Source: Noviherbaspirillum sp. Root189
Lineage (GTDB): Bacteria > Pseudomonadota > Gammaproteobacteria > Burkholderiales > Burkholderiaceae_D
Direction: 5' to 3'
DNA: 64,000 nt
Assembly (NCBI RefSeq): GCF_001428545.1
Contig: NZ_LMHZ01000019.1
Location: 1 to 64,000, forward strand
Part shown: piece by piece, positions 41,009 to 49,483 of the stretch
How positions within the stretch are numbered: the stretch's first letter is position 1
Layout: each line of letters opens with the position of its first letter
Program-made: the position numbers and the translations under genes
Notes under the pieces: generated by a model
What the model was told of the DNA's origin: nothing
The model's database searches: none
Seen by the model: only the letters and a program-made list of their open reading frames with translations

Positions 41009-42841
41009 ATGATTGTTCTTGGTATCTCCGCGTTTTATCACGACAGTGCGGCAGCCCTGGTGCGCGATGGCCAGATCGTCGCCGCCGCGCAGGAAGAGCG
41101 CTTCACACGCAAGAAGCATGATGCGGCCTTTCCCGCACACGCCTTGCGTTTCTGCATGGAAGAGGCGGGGATTACAGCGGCGCAGATCGATCGCGTGGTG
41201 TTCTATGACAAGCCCTTCCTGAAGTTTGAGCGCCTGCTGGAAACCTACCTGTTTTTCGCGCCACGCGGCTTCTCCTCCTTCCGTCTTGCCTTGCCGGTAT
41301 GGCTGCGCGAAAAGCTTTTCCTGCGGCGCTTGCTGGAAAAGGAACTCAGTGCGGTAGCGCCGGCGGATTGGGCATCGAAACTACTGTTCAGCGAACATCA
41401 CCTCAGCCATGCGGCAAGTGCGTTCTACCCGTCGCCTTTCGACAAGGCCGCGGTGCTGACGCTGGACGGCGTCGGTGAATGGGCAACCAGTTCGCTGGCC
41501 ATCGGCGACGGCACAGATCTGCGCATCGTCAAGGAAATGCATTTCCCGCATTCGCTGGGCCTGCTGTACTCGGCCTTTACCTATCATCTCGGCTTCAAGG
41601 TCAATTCCGGCGAGTACAAGGTGATGGGACTGGCGCCCTATGGCGAACCCCGGTACGCCGCGCAGATCCGCGAACACCTGATCGACATCAAGCCGGACGG
41701 CTCGTTCCGGCTCGACATGAAGTACTTCAATTACGCTGTTGGCCTGACGATGACCAATGCGCGGTTCGCGGCGCTGTTCGATCTGCCGGTCCGCAAAGCC
41801 GAGGATGCGCTGACGCAGCGTCATATGGACATGGCGGCATCGGTGCAGGCGGTCACCGAGGAAGTGGTGATCAGGCTGGCACGTTCGGTGGCAAAAGAAA
41901 CCGGCCTGCGCAATCTCTGCCTGGCCGGCGGTGTCGCCCTCAACTGCGTTGCCAACGGCAAGCTGCAACGTGACGGCTGCTTCGACAACATCTGGATTCA
42001 GCCGGCCGCAGGCGATGCCGGCGGTGCGCTGGGCGCAGCGCTGATGGGATATCACGGCTTCCTCAGGCAGGAGCGCGTGTCATGCACTACGATGGACCGC
42101 ATGCAGGGATCGTATCTCGGCCCGGCCTATACGCAGGCGGAGATCGAACGACGTCTTGCGGCAGCCGGCGCGCGCTTCGATGTGCTCGGGGATACCGAAC
42201 TGATCGCCACCTGTGCGGATGAACTGGCGCAGGGCAGGGCGGTTGGCTGGTTTCAGGGACGCATGGAGTTCGGGCCGCGCGCGCTTGGCGGCCGTTCCAT
42301 TCTTGGTGATCCGCGTGCGCCATCGATGCAGTCGACCCTCAACCTCAAGGTCAAGTTCAGGGAATCCTTTCGTCCGTTCGCGCCCTCGGTATTGCGTGAA
42401 GACGTGCAGGAGTGGTTCGACTTCGATGGCGACAGCCCCTACATGCTGATGGTGTCGGAAGTCAGCGCAAAGCGTCGCAAGGCATTGCCGGAAAACGCCG
42501 CGTCGCTGTTCGGCATCGACAAGCTCAAGGTGCCGCGCTCGGATATTCCGGCAGTGACCCATGTCGATTATTCGGCGCGCATCCAGACCGTGTATGCGGA
42601 AACCAACTCCCGTTATCACGCGCTGCTGAGCGAATTCAAGCGGCGGACCGGATGCCCGGTGCTGGTCAACACCAGCTTCAACGTGCGCGGCGAACCCATC
42701 GTCAACACACCGGAAGATGCCTTCCGGTGCTTCATGGGAACGGGGATCGAGGCGCTCGCCATCGGTAACTGCTATCTGCGCAAGGAGCGGCAGGATGCGT
42801 CGCTGCAGGCGAGCTATGAAAACGCATTTGAACTGGATTGA
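41009..42841 (+). CDS. Carbamoyltransferase of the NodU/CmcH family
   Basis: 610 aa, full length. The N-terminal ASKHA-fold part has GISAFYHDSAAALVRDGQIV and EERFTRKKHD, then HHLSHAASAFYPSPF (metal and carbamoyl-adenylate site) and LTLDGVGEW. The C-terminal YrdC-like domain contains FGPRALGGRSILGDPR and VNTSFNVRGEPIVNTPEDA. These enzymes transfer a carbamoyl group from carbamoyl phosphate to a hydroxyl through a carbamoyl-adenylate. The gene order SxtJ - DUF5989 - carbamoyltransferase - SGNH protein suggests modification of an envelope glycan or secreted metabolite; the acceptor is unknown. Confidence 0.92.
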   Translation: MIVLGISAFYHDSAAALVRDGQIVAAAQEERFTRKKHDAAFPAHALRFCMEEAGITAAQIDRVVFYDKPFLKFERLLETYLFFAPRGFSSFRLALPVWLREKLFLRRLLEKELSAVAPADWASKLLFSEHHLSHAASAFYPSPFDKAAVLTLDGVGEWATSSLAIGDGTDLRIVKEMHFPHSLGLLYSAFTYHLGFKVNSGEYKVMGLAPYGEPRYAAQIREHLIDIKPDGSFRLDMKYFNYAVGLTMTNARFAALFDLPVRKAEDALTQRHMDMAASVQAVTEEVVIRLARSVAKETGLRNLCLAGGVALNCVANGKLQRDGCFDNIWIQPAAGDAGGALGAALMGYHGFLRQERVSCTTMDRMQGSYLGPAYTQAEIERRLAAAGARFDVLGDTELIATCADELAQGRAVGWFQGRMEFGPRALGGRSILGDPRAPSMQSTLNLKVKFRESFRPFAPSVLREDVQEWFDFDGDSPYMLMVSEVSAKRRKALPENAASLFGIDKLKVPRSDIPAVTHVDYSARIQTVYAETNSRYHALLSEFKRRTGCPVLVNTSFNVRGEPIVNTPEDAFRCFMGTGIEALAIGNCYLRKERQDASLQASYENAFELD

Positions 42842-44067
42842 TGACCATGTCGCGCAAGAATCTGCTGTTGTCCGCGGTTACCCTCGCAGTTACCCTGATA
42901 CTGGCCCTGCTGGCCGTTGAGGGAGCGCTACGCGTGGCGAATTATCCACCGGCGCCACCCATCGGATGGCGCTGGGATGAAAGCCCTTATCGCGCCCCGT
43001 TCAATGCCAGCGAGAACCAGACCAACCAGCTGGGTTTGCGCGGCAACAGGATCGAATATGGCACCGACGATTTCGTGATCGTGCTGCTCGGCGACTCGCA
43101 AGTGGAAGCCGGCACGCAAAACGCGGACAAGCAGCCGGAAGTCGTGTTGCGGCAGGAACTGGAGCGTGCAGGCATCCGCAAGGTCAGGGTATTCTCGGTG
43201 GCCAGTGCCGGTTGGGGGCAGGACCAGCAACTGGTATGGCTCAATGAATATTTTCGTCATTATCGCGCCGACCTGGTGCTGAACTGGCTGACGCCGGTCA
43301 ACGACTACTGGGAAAATACCTTCGTCGACCGCAGCATTACCAGGGAAGCCGGGCGACTGAAGCCAACCTATACCCTGACCGGTGACAGGCAGCTGCAAAC
43401 GGTCATGCCTGCATCAGTCGACCTGCGGCTTGCCAGCCTGGTGGGGCTGGCGAAAGGGCGCATCAGCCTGGGAAACAGTTACACCATCGAACAGTACCGC
43501 CTCGACCGCTGGACGGCGCGGCTGCCTTCGTCACAGTCACCGCAGGCGGCGTCAGGCGTCTGTCCAGGTAACGAGATCGACCAGAAAATCCTGATCGGTG
43601 CCTACATGAGCGGCAACCGCAATTACACGCTGGTGACCGACGAAGACCTGCCCGACGGGCGCAGTCATTTTTCACCCTTCCTGAAGAACCAGTCGGCGCG
43701 GGATCGCTATGCTGTCGACGTCACCCATCGCCTGCTGGAAGAACTCGGAAATGTATCGAAGGCGCACAATGCGCGGTATTTGATGTTCCATCCGTACCGG
43801 CATGACCTCGACGCCGCTTTTCGCGAAATCCGTTGCGTAAGGACGGCCGATGGCCGGCTGTTCGAGTACGACGGTTCGGACTGGATGCGGCATCTGAAGG
43901 CAACGTCCCTGAAGGACCAGCTGATTACCTTCAATGTTAGTGCCGACGAGGCACTCAGCTCGGGCCCGAATGACTGGCATTTCAATGAAGAGGGCAACCG
44001 GCGCGCAATGCATGCGCTTGCCGAAATTCTGAAGCAGAAGAAGCTGGTGCCGCAGGCTGCGGACTAG
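42841..44067 (+). CDS. SGNH/GDSL-hydrolase-family protein with N-terminal membrane anchor
   Basis: 408 aa. The ATG overlaps the carbamoyltransferase stop by one base (TGATG). The membrane anchor or signal is LLLSAVTLAVTLILALLAVE. The SGNH block I is VLLGDSQVEAG with nucleophile S86, and the C-terminal Asp-x-His pair is in GPNDWHFNEEGNR. The catalytic part therefore faces the periplasm. Such proteins remove or transfer acyl groups on glycans. Together with the carbamoyltransferase it suggests decoration of an extracytoplasmic glycan. Confidence 0.82.
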   Translation: MTMSRKNLLLSAVTLAVTLILALLAVEGALRVANYPPAPPIGWRWDESPYRAPFNASENQTNQLGLRGNRIEYGTDDFVIVLLGDSQVEAGTQNADKQPEVVLRQELERAGIRKVRVFSVASAGWGQDQQLVWLNEYFRHYRADLVLNWLTPVNDYWENTFVDRSITREAGRLKPTYTLTGDRQLQTVMPASVDLRLASLVGLAKGRISLGNSYTIEQYRLDRWTARLPSSQSPQAASGVCPGNEIDQKILIGAYMSGNRNYTLVTDEDLPDGRSHFSPFLKNQSARDRYAVDVTHRLLEELGNVSKAHNARYLMFHPYRHDLDAAFREIRCVRTADGRLFEYDGSDWMRHLKATSLKDQLITFNVSADEALSSGPNDWHFNEEGNRRAMHALAEILKQKKLVPQAAD

Positions 44068-44086
44068 TGAAAGCTCAGTAACTGCT

Positions 44087-44204
44087 TGACACATTCGACC
44101 CCCATCCCAGCCTTCCCCCTGCCCGGGGGAAGGAGCCGCGTTCCCGCCCCCGGGCAGGGGGAGGGTTAGGGGTGCCCGGCGTAGGGTGGGGGTCGAATGT
44201 GTCA
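44087..44204. repeat. C/G-rich palindromic repeat, copy 1
   Basis: The outer inverted repeat is TGACACATTCGACCCCC against GGGGGTCGAATGTGTCA. The inner part pairs CTTCCCCCTGCCCGGGGGAA with a CCCCCGGGCAGGGGGAGGG stretch. Copy 2 (51915-52017) shares the same ends and core, and similarity continues about 45 bp to the right. It lies between the SGNH gene and the convergent RES toxin gene. It may act as a bidirectional transcript end or REP-like element; there is no transposase. Confidence 0.85.
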
Positions 44205-44313
44205 CTACGCGCTTTTGTGATTTACACACTGACTGCTCATTAAACGACCGAGTAGCCGTCCTTATCCTCCACATAATTTGTACAGATAGCCCCGCCGTGC
44301 GCATCTGATTGTG

Positions 44314-45012
44314 CTACATGATCTGCTCGAACACCCCGGAAAAGCCCTTGCCGTCCCACTGATACAGCATCTGGCTGCCATGCCGGCAGTTCGCCAGTAC
44401 CGTGGTGCGGAACGCCGCCACGCATTCTCCCGGCTCGTGGCGCACGCTGCGATAGACGATACCGTTGCCGCCTTCCGCGCGCACCTGCTTGCCCACGCCC
44501 TGCGACGCCGCATACGAATCCGGGGCAGCGATCGCATCGCTGGCCGGGATGCCGCGCAGGTCATACAGACTGCCGGCGATTTCCACATGGTAGACCCGCA
44601 TCTGCAACTGGATCGGCGCCTCGGAAGTCGCGGCCAGAAAGCGTCCCTGGTGGTACATCGTTTCGGCTACCGCCGTTTCCTTTTCCCGCGCTGCATAGAA
44701 CACGCCGTAGCTGCCATCGCTGAAGCGGCTGCCCGCCGGATTCAGGTGCGTGAACGCCGCCATGATGGGTCCGCAGCCAGGACCATAGAGACGCTCGCTT
44801 TTCGGGACCAGTTCGATTTCACCGAGTTCGTCGCGCAGGCGGTCATTGGTCATCGCCTCCAGTGCATAGAGCGCGTCGAAATCTTCCGGAGAGGCAACCC
44901 GGTCGAACAGGTTGATCGTCGGAAAACGTGTCGGGATGATGCGAAAGGCTGGATGCCATTCGATGGTGCTTAACGGATACGTCACGTTGGAGCCGTCATT
45001 TTCAGCCGCCAC
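44314..45012 (-). CDS. RES-domain toxin of a RES-Xre toxin-antitoxin pair
   Basis: 232 aa from GTG 45012; the same frame is open further upstream but that part overlaps the antitoxin gene and is not protein-like. RES-family residues are visible: Arg and Tyr in SRFSDGSYGVFYAA, Glu in AVAETMYHQG and Ser in GIVYRSVRHEPGECV. RES toxins (for example MbcT, Xre-RES pairs) degrade NAD+. It overlaps the upstream antitoxin gene by 11 bp, as usual for such pairs. Confidence 0.9.
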   Translation of the reverse strand: MAAENDGSNVTYPLSTIEWHPAFRIIPTRFPTINLFDRVASPEDFDALYALEAMTNDRLRDELGEIELVPKSERLYGPGCGPIMAAFTHLNPAGSRFSDGSYGVFYAAREKETAVAETMYHQGRFLAATSEAPIQLQMRVYHVEIAGSLYDLRGIPASDAIAAPDSYAASQGVGKQVRAEGGNGIVYRSVRHEPGECVAAFRTTVLANCRHGSQMLYQWDGKGFSGVFEQIM

Positions 45013-45415
45013 GCATGGCATCGAGGTACTGGCGCACCACGTACAGATCGGAGACATTGCCGGAAAGCATGCGATCGAGCGCGCTTTTGCCGCCGAAGAG
45101 CGGGGCGGTGTTTGGTTTGCAAATCCAGGAGTCAGCGGCAGCCGGGTCGGGAAGAAGAATTTGCAGGGCTTTGTAAATGCCAAGGATGTAGGAAATACGT
45201 TCCAGCGTGTCACGACCGAGGTGTGCGGACTGCGGATCCTTTTTCCACTTGTAATAAGTCGATCGCGGCGGATCGCCAAGCAACGTAAGTTGGGCTTCGG
45301 TATCAAGCTGCCATGCCTGCGCGATATTGCCAAACGCACGGATGGCAGCGGCTGACATGACTTCCGGGCTCACCTTAACGGCAGGGATGCGCGGAGATTT
45401 CGGATAGGCACCCAT
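45002..45415 (-). CDS. Xre/MbcA/ParS-type antitoxin of RES-Xre pair
   Basis: 137 aa. The N-terminal Xre-like HTH region covers AAAIRAFGNIAQAWQLDTEA and LLGDPPRSTYYKWKK. The C-terminal MbcA/ParS domain, which plugs the toxin active site, includes LERISYILGIYKALQILLPD then FGGKSALDRMLSG and YLDAMRGG. It is the first gene of the pair and probably represses the shared promoter in 45416-45500. Confidence 0.92.
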   Translation of the reverse strand: MGAYPKSPRIPAVKVSPEVMSAAAIRAFGNIAQAWQLDTEAQLTLLGDPPRSTYYKWKKDPQSAHLGRDTLERISYILGIYKALQILLPDPAAADSWICKPNTAPLFGGKSALDRMLSGNVSDLYVVRQYLDAMRGG

Positions 45416-45746
45416 CGGACTACTCTGGCAGGAAGATACATGAAGCCTAGTCCATAAGTGGATTCATATCAAGCACAAATCTATCTGGAGACAAAATGGG
45501 GAGGAAAGACAGCGAAATATGTGTAAAAATTCTGTCCCGATAACCAGCAAATGCAATCTTTCCGGCATCATGCGGTCAGAGCACGGTGCGCTGTCGCGCA
45601 TCTTCCTTCCCTCGTCATAATGCTGACAAATCAACGGCGTACAGTATCGAGGCGTATAATGGAAGGTTGTTCATTCAGGCAAAGCCAGGCCGCCATGGCC
45701 GGCAACGCTTAACCAGCGGCTGCATTCCAGCCCATTCATACCGACT
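45416..45746. other. Intergenic region between antitoxin and rhlE
   Basis: About 330 bp holding the divergent promoters of the toxin-antitoxin pair and rhlE. No gene, repeat or clear operator is recognised. Confidence 0.4.
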
Positions 45747-47219
45747 ATGCCAGACACCCAGTTAGCACCCTCGCAGCCTGCCTCGCCTGCTGTCCGCTTT
45801 GAAGACTTCGGACTCTCGCCCGACATTTTGCGTGCGCTTGCCGACCAAGGTTATATCCATCCGACGCCGATCCAGGCAGAAGCCATTCCGGTGGTTCTGC
45901 AGGGACATGATGTCATGGGCGCCGCCCAGACCGGCACCGGCAAGACCGCAGGCTTTTCATTGCCGATCATCCAGTTGCTGCTCGCGCACGCCAGCACCAG
46001 CGCATCGCCGGCGCGTCACCCGGTACGAGCCCTGATCCTGACGCCGACGCGCGAACTGGCCGACCAGGTCGCCGATAATGTGAAAGCCTATTCCCGGCAC
46101 ACCCCGCTGCGCTCCACCGTCATCTTCGGCGGCGTCGACATGGCGCCGCAGACCGCCGCCTTGCGTAGCGGTGTCGAGATCGTGATCGCCACGCCAGGCC
46201 GCCTGCTCGACCACGTGCAGCAAAAGACATTGAACCTGTCGCAGACCCAGATCCTGGTGATGGACGAAGCCGACCGCATGCTGGACATGGGCTTTTTGCC
46301 CGACCTGCAGCGCATCATCAACCTGTTGCCCAAGCAGCGGCAGAGCCTGATGTTTTCGGCAACCTTCTCGCCCGAGATCAAGAAACTCGCCAACAGTTTC
46401 CTGAAAAATCCCGTGACGATTGAAGTCGCGCGCAGCAATGCGACCGCCGACAACGTCACCCAGGTGTTGTACAAGGTCGAGGAAGAAGCCAAGCAGGACG
46501 CCGTTGCCTACATCATCCGCGAGCGTGGCCTCAAGCAGGTCATCGTGTTTTCAAACACCAAGATCGGCGCTTCCCGCCTGTCGCGTCACCTTGAAAAAGA
46601 AGGCGTCAAGGCGTCCGCGATTCACGGCGACAAGACCCAGGCCGAACGTATGCAGGCGCTCGAAGCCTTCAAGCAGGGCACCATCGAAGTGCTGGTGGCG
46701 ACCGACGTTGCCGCCCGCGGACTCGACATTGCGGAGCTGCCGTGCGTGATCAACTTCGACCTGCCGTATAACGCCGAAGATTACGTGCATCGTATCGGAC
46801 GCACCGGGCGCGCCGGTGCGTCGGGCGATGCGATTTCCCTGTTCACCGACAAGGATGCACGCCTGCTGGTCGACATCGAAAAGCTCATCAAGCACAACAT
46901 TTCCCGCCTGGAGCTGAGCGGTTTTGTTCCGCAGCGCTCGTCCGATCGCCGTCCCCGCTTCGACGATGCGGAAGAGCGTCCGCGTACCTCGTCTTCGTCT
47001 CGTAGTAGCAACAGCGCCAGCCAGGGCAGCGGTGGAGGCGGCAGCCAGTATGGTCGCAGCCATGCACCCCGCAAGGAAAAGATTGATCCCTGGTTCCTGA
47101 AGCCCTATGAGCCGGCCGCACCCACGACCGGGCAGGATGGCGGCAACGGTGGCGAAGGAAACGCCAAATCGCCGAAAGCCAAGGTCGCGGCATTGCTTGG
47201 CGGTCTGTCCAAGCGCTGA
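45747..47219 (+). CDS. rhlE: DEAD-box ATP-dependent RNA helicase RhlE
   Basis: 490 aa. The Q motif is FGLSPDILRALADQGYIHPT followed by PIQ. Motif I is AQTGTGKT, then PTRELA, TPGRLLDH, VMDEADRMLDMGF (DEAD), SAT, and the C-terminal HRIGRTGRAG. The tail after about 395 is low-complexity (Ser, Gly, Arg) and ends in the basic segment SPKAKVAALLGGLSKR, typical of RhlE. It unwinds short RNA duplexes in ribosome assembly and RNA turnover. A housekeeping gene. Confidence 0.95.
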   Translation: MPDTQLAPSQPASPAVRFEDFGLSPDILRALADQGYIHPTPIQAEAIPVVLQGHDVMGAAQTGTGKTAGFSLPIIQLLLAHASTSASPARHPVRALILTPTRELADQVADNVKAYSRHTPLRSTVIFGGVDMAPQTAALRSGVEIVIATPGRLLDHVQQKTLNLSQTQILVMDEADRMLDMGFLPDLQRIINLLPKQRQSLMFSATFSPEIKKLANSFLKNPVTIEVARSNATADNVTQVLYKVEEEAKQDAVAYIIRERGLKQVIVFSNTKIGASRLSRHLEKEGVKASAIHGDKTQAERMQALEAFKQGTIEVLVATDVAARGLDIAELPCVINFDLPYNAEDYVHRIGRTGRAGASGDAISLFTDKDARLLVDIEKLIKHNISRLELSGFVPQRSSDRRPRFDDAEERPRTSSSSRSSNSASQGSGGGGSQYGRSHAPRKEKIDPWFLKPYEPAAPTTGQDGGNGGEGNAKSPKAKVAALLGGLSKR

Positions 47220-47289
47220 TTTCGCGGATTCATCTTGTAGTCGGGCACACGCCGGTATTCGGATTGCGCATGACGAGCGCACCGTAAGG

Positions 47290-47405
47290 TTCCCTCCTCC
47301 TTGCAGGGGGAGGGTTAGGGAGGGGGTAGTGAGGGCAAATCATCGTAGTCATTTGCTCGACCTCATGACCCCCATCCCAACCTTCCCCCTGCAAGGGGGA
47401 AGGGG
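47290..47405. repeat. C/G-rich palindromic repeat, divergent copy 3
   Basis: The left arm, CCTTGCAGGGGGAGGGTTAG, pairs with the right arm CCAACCTTCCCCCTGCAAGG around a centre at about 47340-47350 (CAAAT ... ATTTG). It has the CCCCATCCC and CTTCCCCCTGC blocks of copies 1 and 2, but lacks their TGACACATTCG ends. It lies between rhlE and the convergent gluQ; the rest of this 309-bp gap shows nothing else. Confidence 0.75.
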
Positions 47406-47528
47406 CCATACGCAGCGGTGCTCAAACGCAACCAGAAGAATAAGGCGTGCCTCATTACTAGGCTTCTACGCATTACATTAACGGCTGGCTGTTGCCGGCC
47501 GTTAAGCCGTCCTGTACTTGTGCATAAG

Positions 47529-48404
47529 CTAACAAGCAACGCAATGTTGCTCTGCCCATACCTTTATCGCACGCTCCCAGAACACCTCGACGGACGTTAC
47601 GCCCCCGACCGCCAAGCCAAGAAAACCAGCCGCTTCCTTCAGTTCATCCAGCGGCCTGGCAAGATCCAGCGCCAGCGCCCCGGTTTGTTTCGACAGCTTT
47701 TCCCCCGCGGCATTGGTCACCACCGGCACATGCAGATAACGCGGCGTCGGAAGACCGAGCATGCGCTGCAGCAGGATCTGGCGCGGGGTGGAATCAAGTA
47801 GGTCAGCTCCCCGCACCACATCGGTGACGCCCTGGTCCGCATCGTCAACCACGACGGCCAGTTGATAAGCCCAGAAGCCATCCGCGCGTTTCAATACAAA
47901 GTCGCCGACCTCGGTCGCCACGCATTGGGACACCCGTCCCACCCAACGGTCCTCAAAGCTGATGCATTCTTCATCCGGCACACGTAGCCGCCATGCGCGC
48001 GCTGCCTTGCCCGGTGCCAGTCCGTCGCGACAGATCCCCGGATAAATCGCCGCGCCATCGCCGGCGACCCCGGCTCGCGAGTCGGCGATTTCCTTGCGCG
48101 TGCAGCCGCAGGGATAGGCCTGTGCGCCGAGTCGCATGAACGCACTTTCATACAAGGGTTTGCGACGGCTTTGCCAGACAACGTCGCCATCCCATCGCAT
48201 GCCGAATGCCTGCAGGCATTGCAATATGCTGTCGGCCGCGCCGGCCACGGTACGCGCTTCATCAATGTCTTCAATACGCACCAGCCACTTGCCATGATGC
48301 GCGCGCGCATCCAGAAAACTGGCCATGGCCGCCACCAGCGAACCCTTGTGCAGCGGACCGGTGGGAGAGGGCGCGAAGCGGCCGATATAGGTGGCGTGAT
48401 TCAT
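47529..48404 (-). CDS. gluQ: Glutamyl-Q tRNA(Asp) synthetase
   Basis: 291 aa from ATG 48404; the open frame upstream is not conserved-looking. It is a shortened glutamyl-tRNA synthetase without anticodon-binding domain. The class I HIGH-like motif is in [17 protein letters not shown] and KMSKS-like in [12 protein letters not shown]. Zinc-ligand cysteines lie in [10 protein letters not shown] and PGICRDG. It attaches glutamate to queuosine at position 34 of tRNA-Asp. Confidence 0.93.
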   Translation of the reverse strand: MNHATYIGRFAPSPTGPLHKGSLVAAMASFLDARAHHGKWLVRIEDIDEARTVAGAADSILQCLQAFGMRWDGDVVWQSRRKPLYESAFMRLGAQAYPCGCTRKEIADSRAGVAGDGAAIYPGICRDGLAPGKAARAWRLRVPDEECISFEDRWVGRVSQCVATEVGDFVLKRADGFWAYQLAVVVDDADQGVTDVVRGADLLDSTPRQILLQRMLGLPTPRYLHVPVVTNAAGEKLSKQTGALALDLARPLDELKEAAGFLGLAVGGVTSVEVFWERAIKVWAEQHCVAC

Positions 48405-48574
48405 CTGAACGTCATGGTGCGGATAAAGTGGCAGGAGCGGCAAGGGCGGCAAGAGCCCGGAGCGGCACATGGTCCAGGGCTTTGTCCGGTATTGTAAACA
48501 TCTTCATCGCCCCCATTTATCAGTGATAGCTGGCGAACCGATTCCGGACGCCCATTTCAGGAAAGGATGGCAAC

Positions 48575-49276
48575 ATGATCGAGCTGCGTCGAAGTGAAGA
48601 AAGAGGTCACGCAAACCACGGATGGCTGGACTCGTATCACAGCTTTTCCTTTGCTGATTACTACGATCCGAAGCATATGGGGTTCGGTCCGCTGCGTGTC
48701 ATCAATGAAGACCGTGTGGATGGCGGCGAAGGCTTCGGCGCCCACGGCCACCGCGATATGGAAATTATCAGCTATGTGCTGGACGGCGAACTTGCCCACA
48801 AGGACAACATGGGCAACGGCAGCGTGATCCGGCCGGGCGATGTGCAACGCATGAGCGCGGGGCGCGGCATCATGCACTCCGAGTTCAACCATGCCAGGGA
48901 CAAACGCACCCACTTCCTGCAGATTTGGATCGAACCCAACCAGTTCGGCATTGAACCGGGCTATGAAGAAAAGCGTTTTGAGGAATCCGCCAAGCGCGGG
49001 CGTCTCTGCCTGATCGCCAGCCCGGACGGGGGGAAAGGTTCGGTAACTATTCATCAGGACGCGAAGGTGTTTGCCGGATTGTTCGACGGCGAAGAGCGCG
49101 CCGCCCTGGAAGTCGCCAGCGGTCGCCGCATCTATGTACACGTTGCACGCGGGAACATCAGCGTCAACGGCATCGCGCTGTCGGCCGGCGACGCGGCGAA
49201 AGCGGTGGATGAAACGCGGATCGAACTGACGCAGGGGAATGCGGCGGAAGTGATTGTTTTTGATCTGCCTGCGTAA
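48575..49276 (+). CDS. Pirin family protein (YhhW-like)
   Basis: 233 aa bicupin. The N-terminal metal site is visible in FGAHGHRDMEIISYVLDGEL (two histidines) and later in GRGIMHSEFNHA with the remaining His/Glu ligands. E. coli YhhW of this type has quercetin 2,3-dioxygenase activity, but the physiological role is unclear. It is a single gene divergent from gluQ. Confidence 0.9.
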   Translation: MIELRRSEERGHANHGWLDSYHSFSFADYYDPKHMGFGPLRVINEDRVDGGEGFGAHGHRDMEIISYVLDGELAHKDNMGNGSVIRPGDVQRMSAGRGIMHSEFNHARDKRTHFLQIWIEPNQFGIEPGYEEKRFEESAKRGRLCLIASPDGGKGSVTIHQDAKVFAGLFDGEERAALEVASGRRIYVHVARGNISVNGIALSAGDAAKAVDETRIELTQGNAAEVIVFDLPA

Positions 49277-49285
49277 GCTGTCCGG

Positions 49286-49327
49286 CTTGTAGCACCTTCC
49301 TCCTGCCAAGAGGGAAGGCGCTACAAG
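49286..49327. repeat. Imperfect palindrome after the pirin gene
   Basis: CTTGTAGC (49286-49293) pairs with GCTACAAG (49320-49327); an inner CTTCC / GGAAG pair extends the stem. No T-run follows on the + strand. It could be a Rho-independent stop only if T-rich sequence were not needed; more likely a REP-like hairpin. Confidence 0.5.
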
Positions 49328-49483
49328 CGCGTTATCCATGCTCACCATACAACACCACTTTTGCTCCAATTCCTTGCTCCAATTTAACAGCTTGGCAAAG
49401 GACTTCCTTTATACTTGCAGGCCCTGATGCATGCGTGTTGTCCTTAAAACAAGGCTGCAGGCACATCGCCATTGTTCAAAGTT

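Noticed and set aside
44206..44225. Second CRP-type site (TGTGA then TTTACACAC)
   Set aside because: The right half does not match TCACA; it is part of the flank of the palindromic repeat.
45013..45339. N-terminal extension of the RES toxin frame
   Set aside because: It overlaps the antitoxin gene almost fully and reads as low-quality protein; the GTG at 45012 starts exactly where RES similarity begins.
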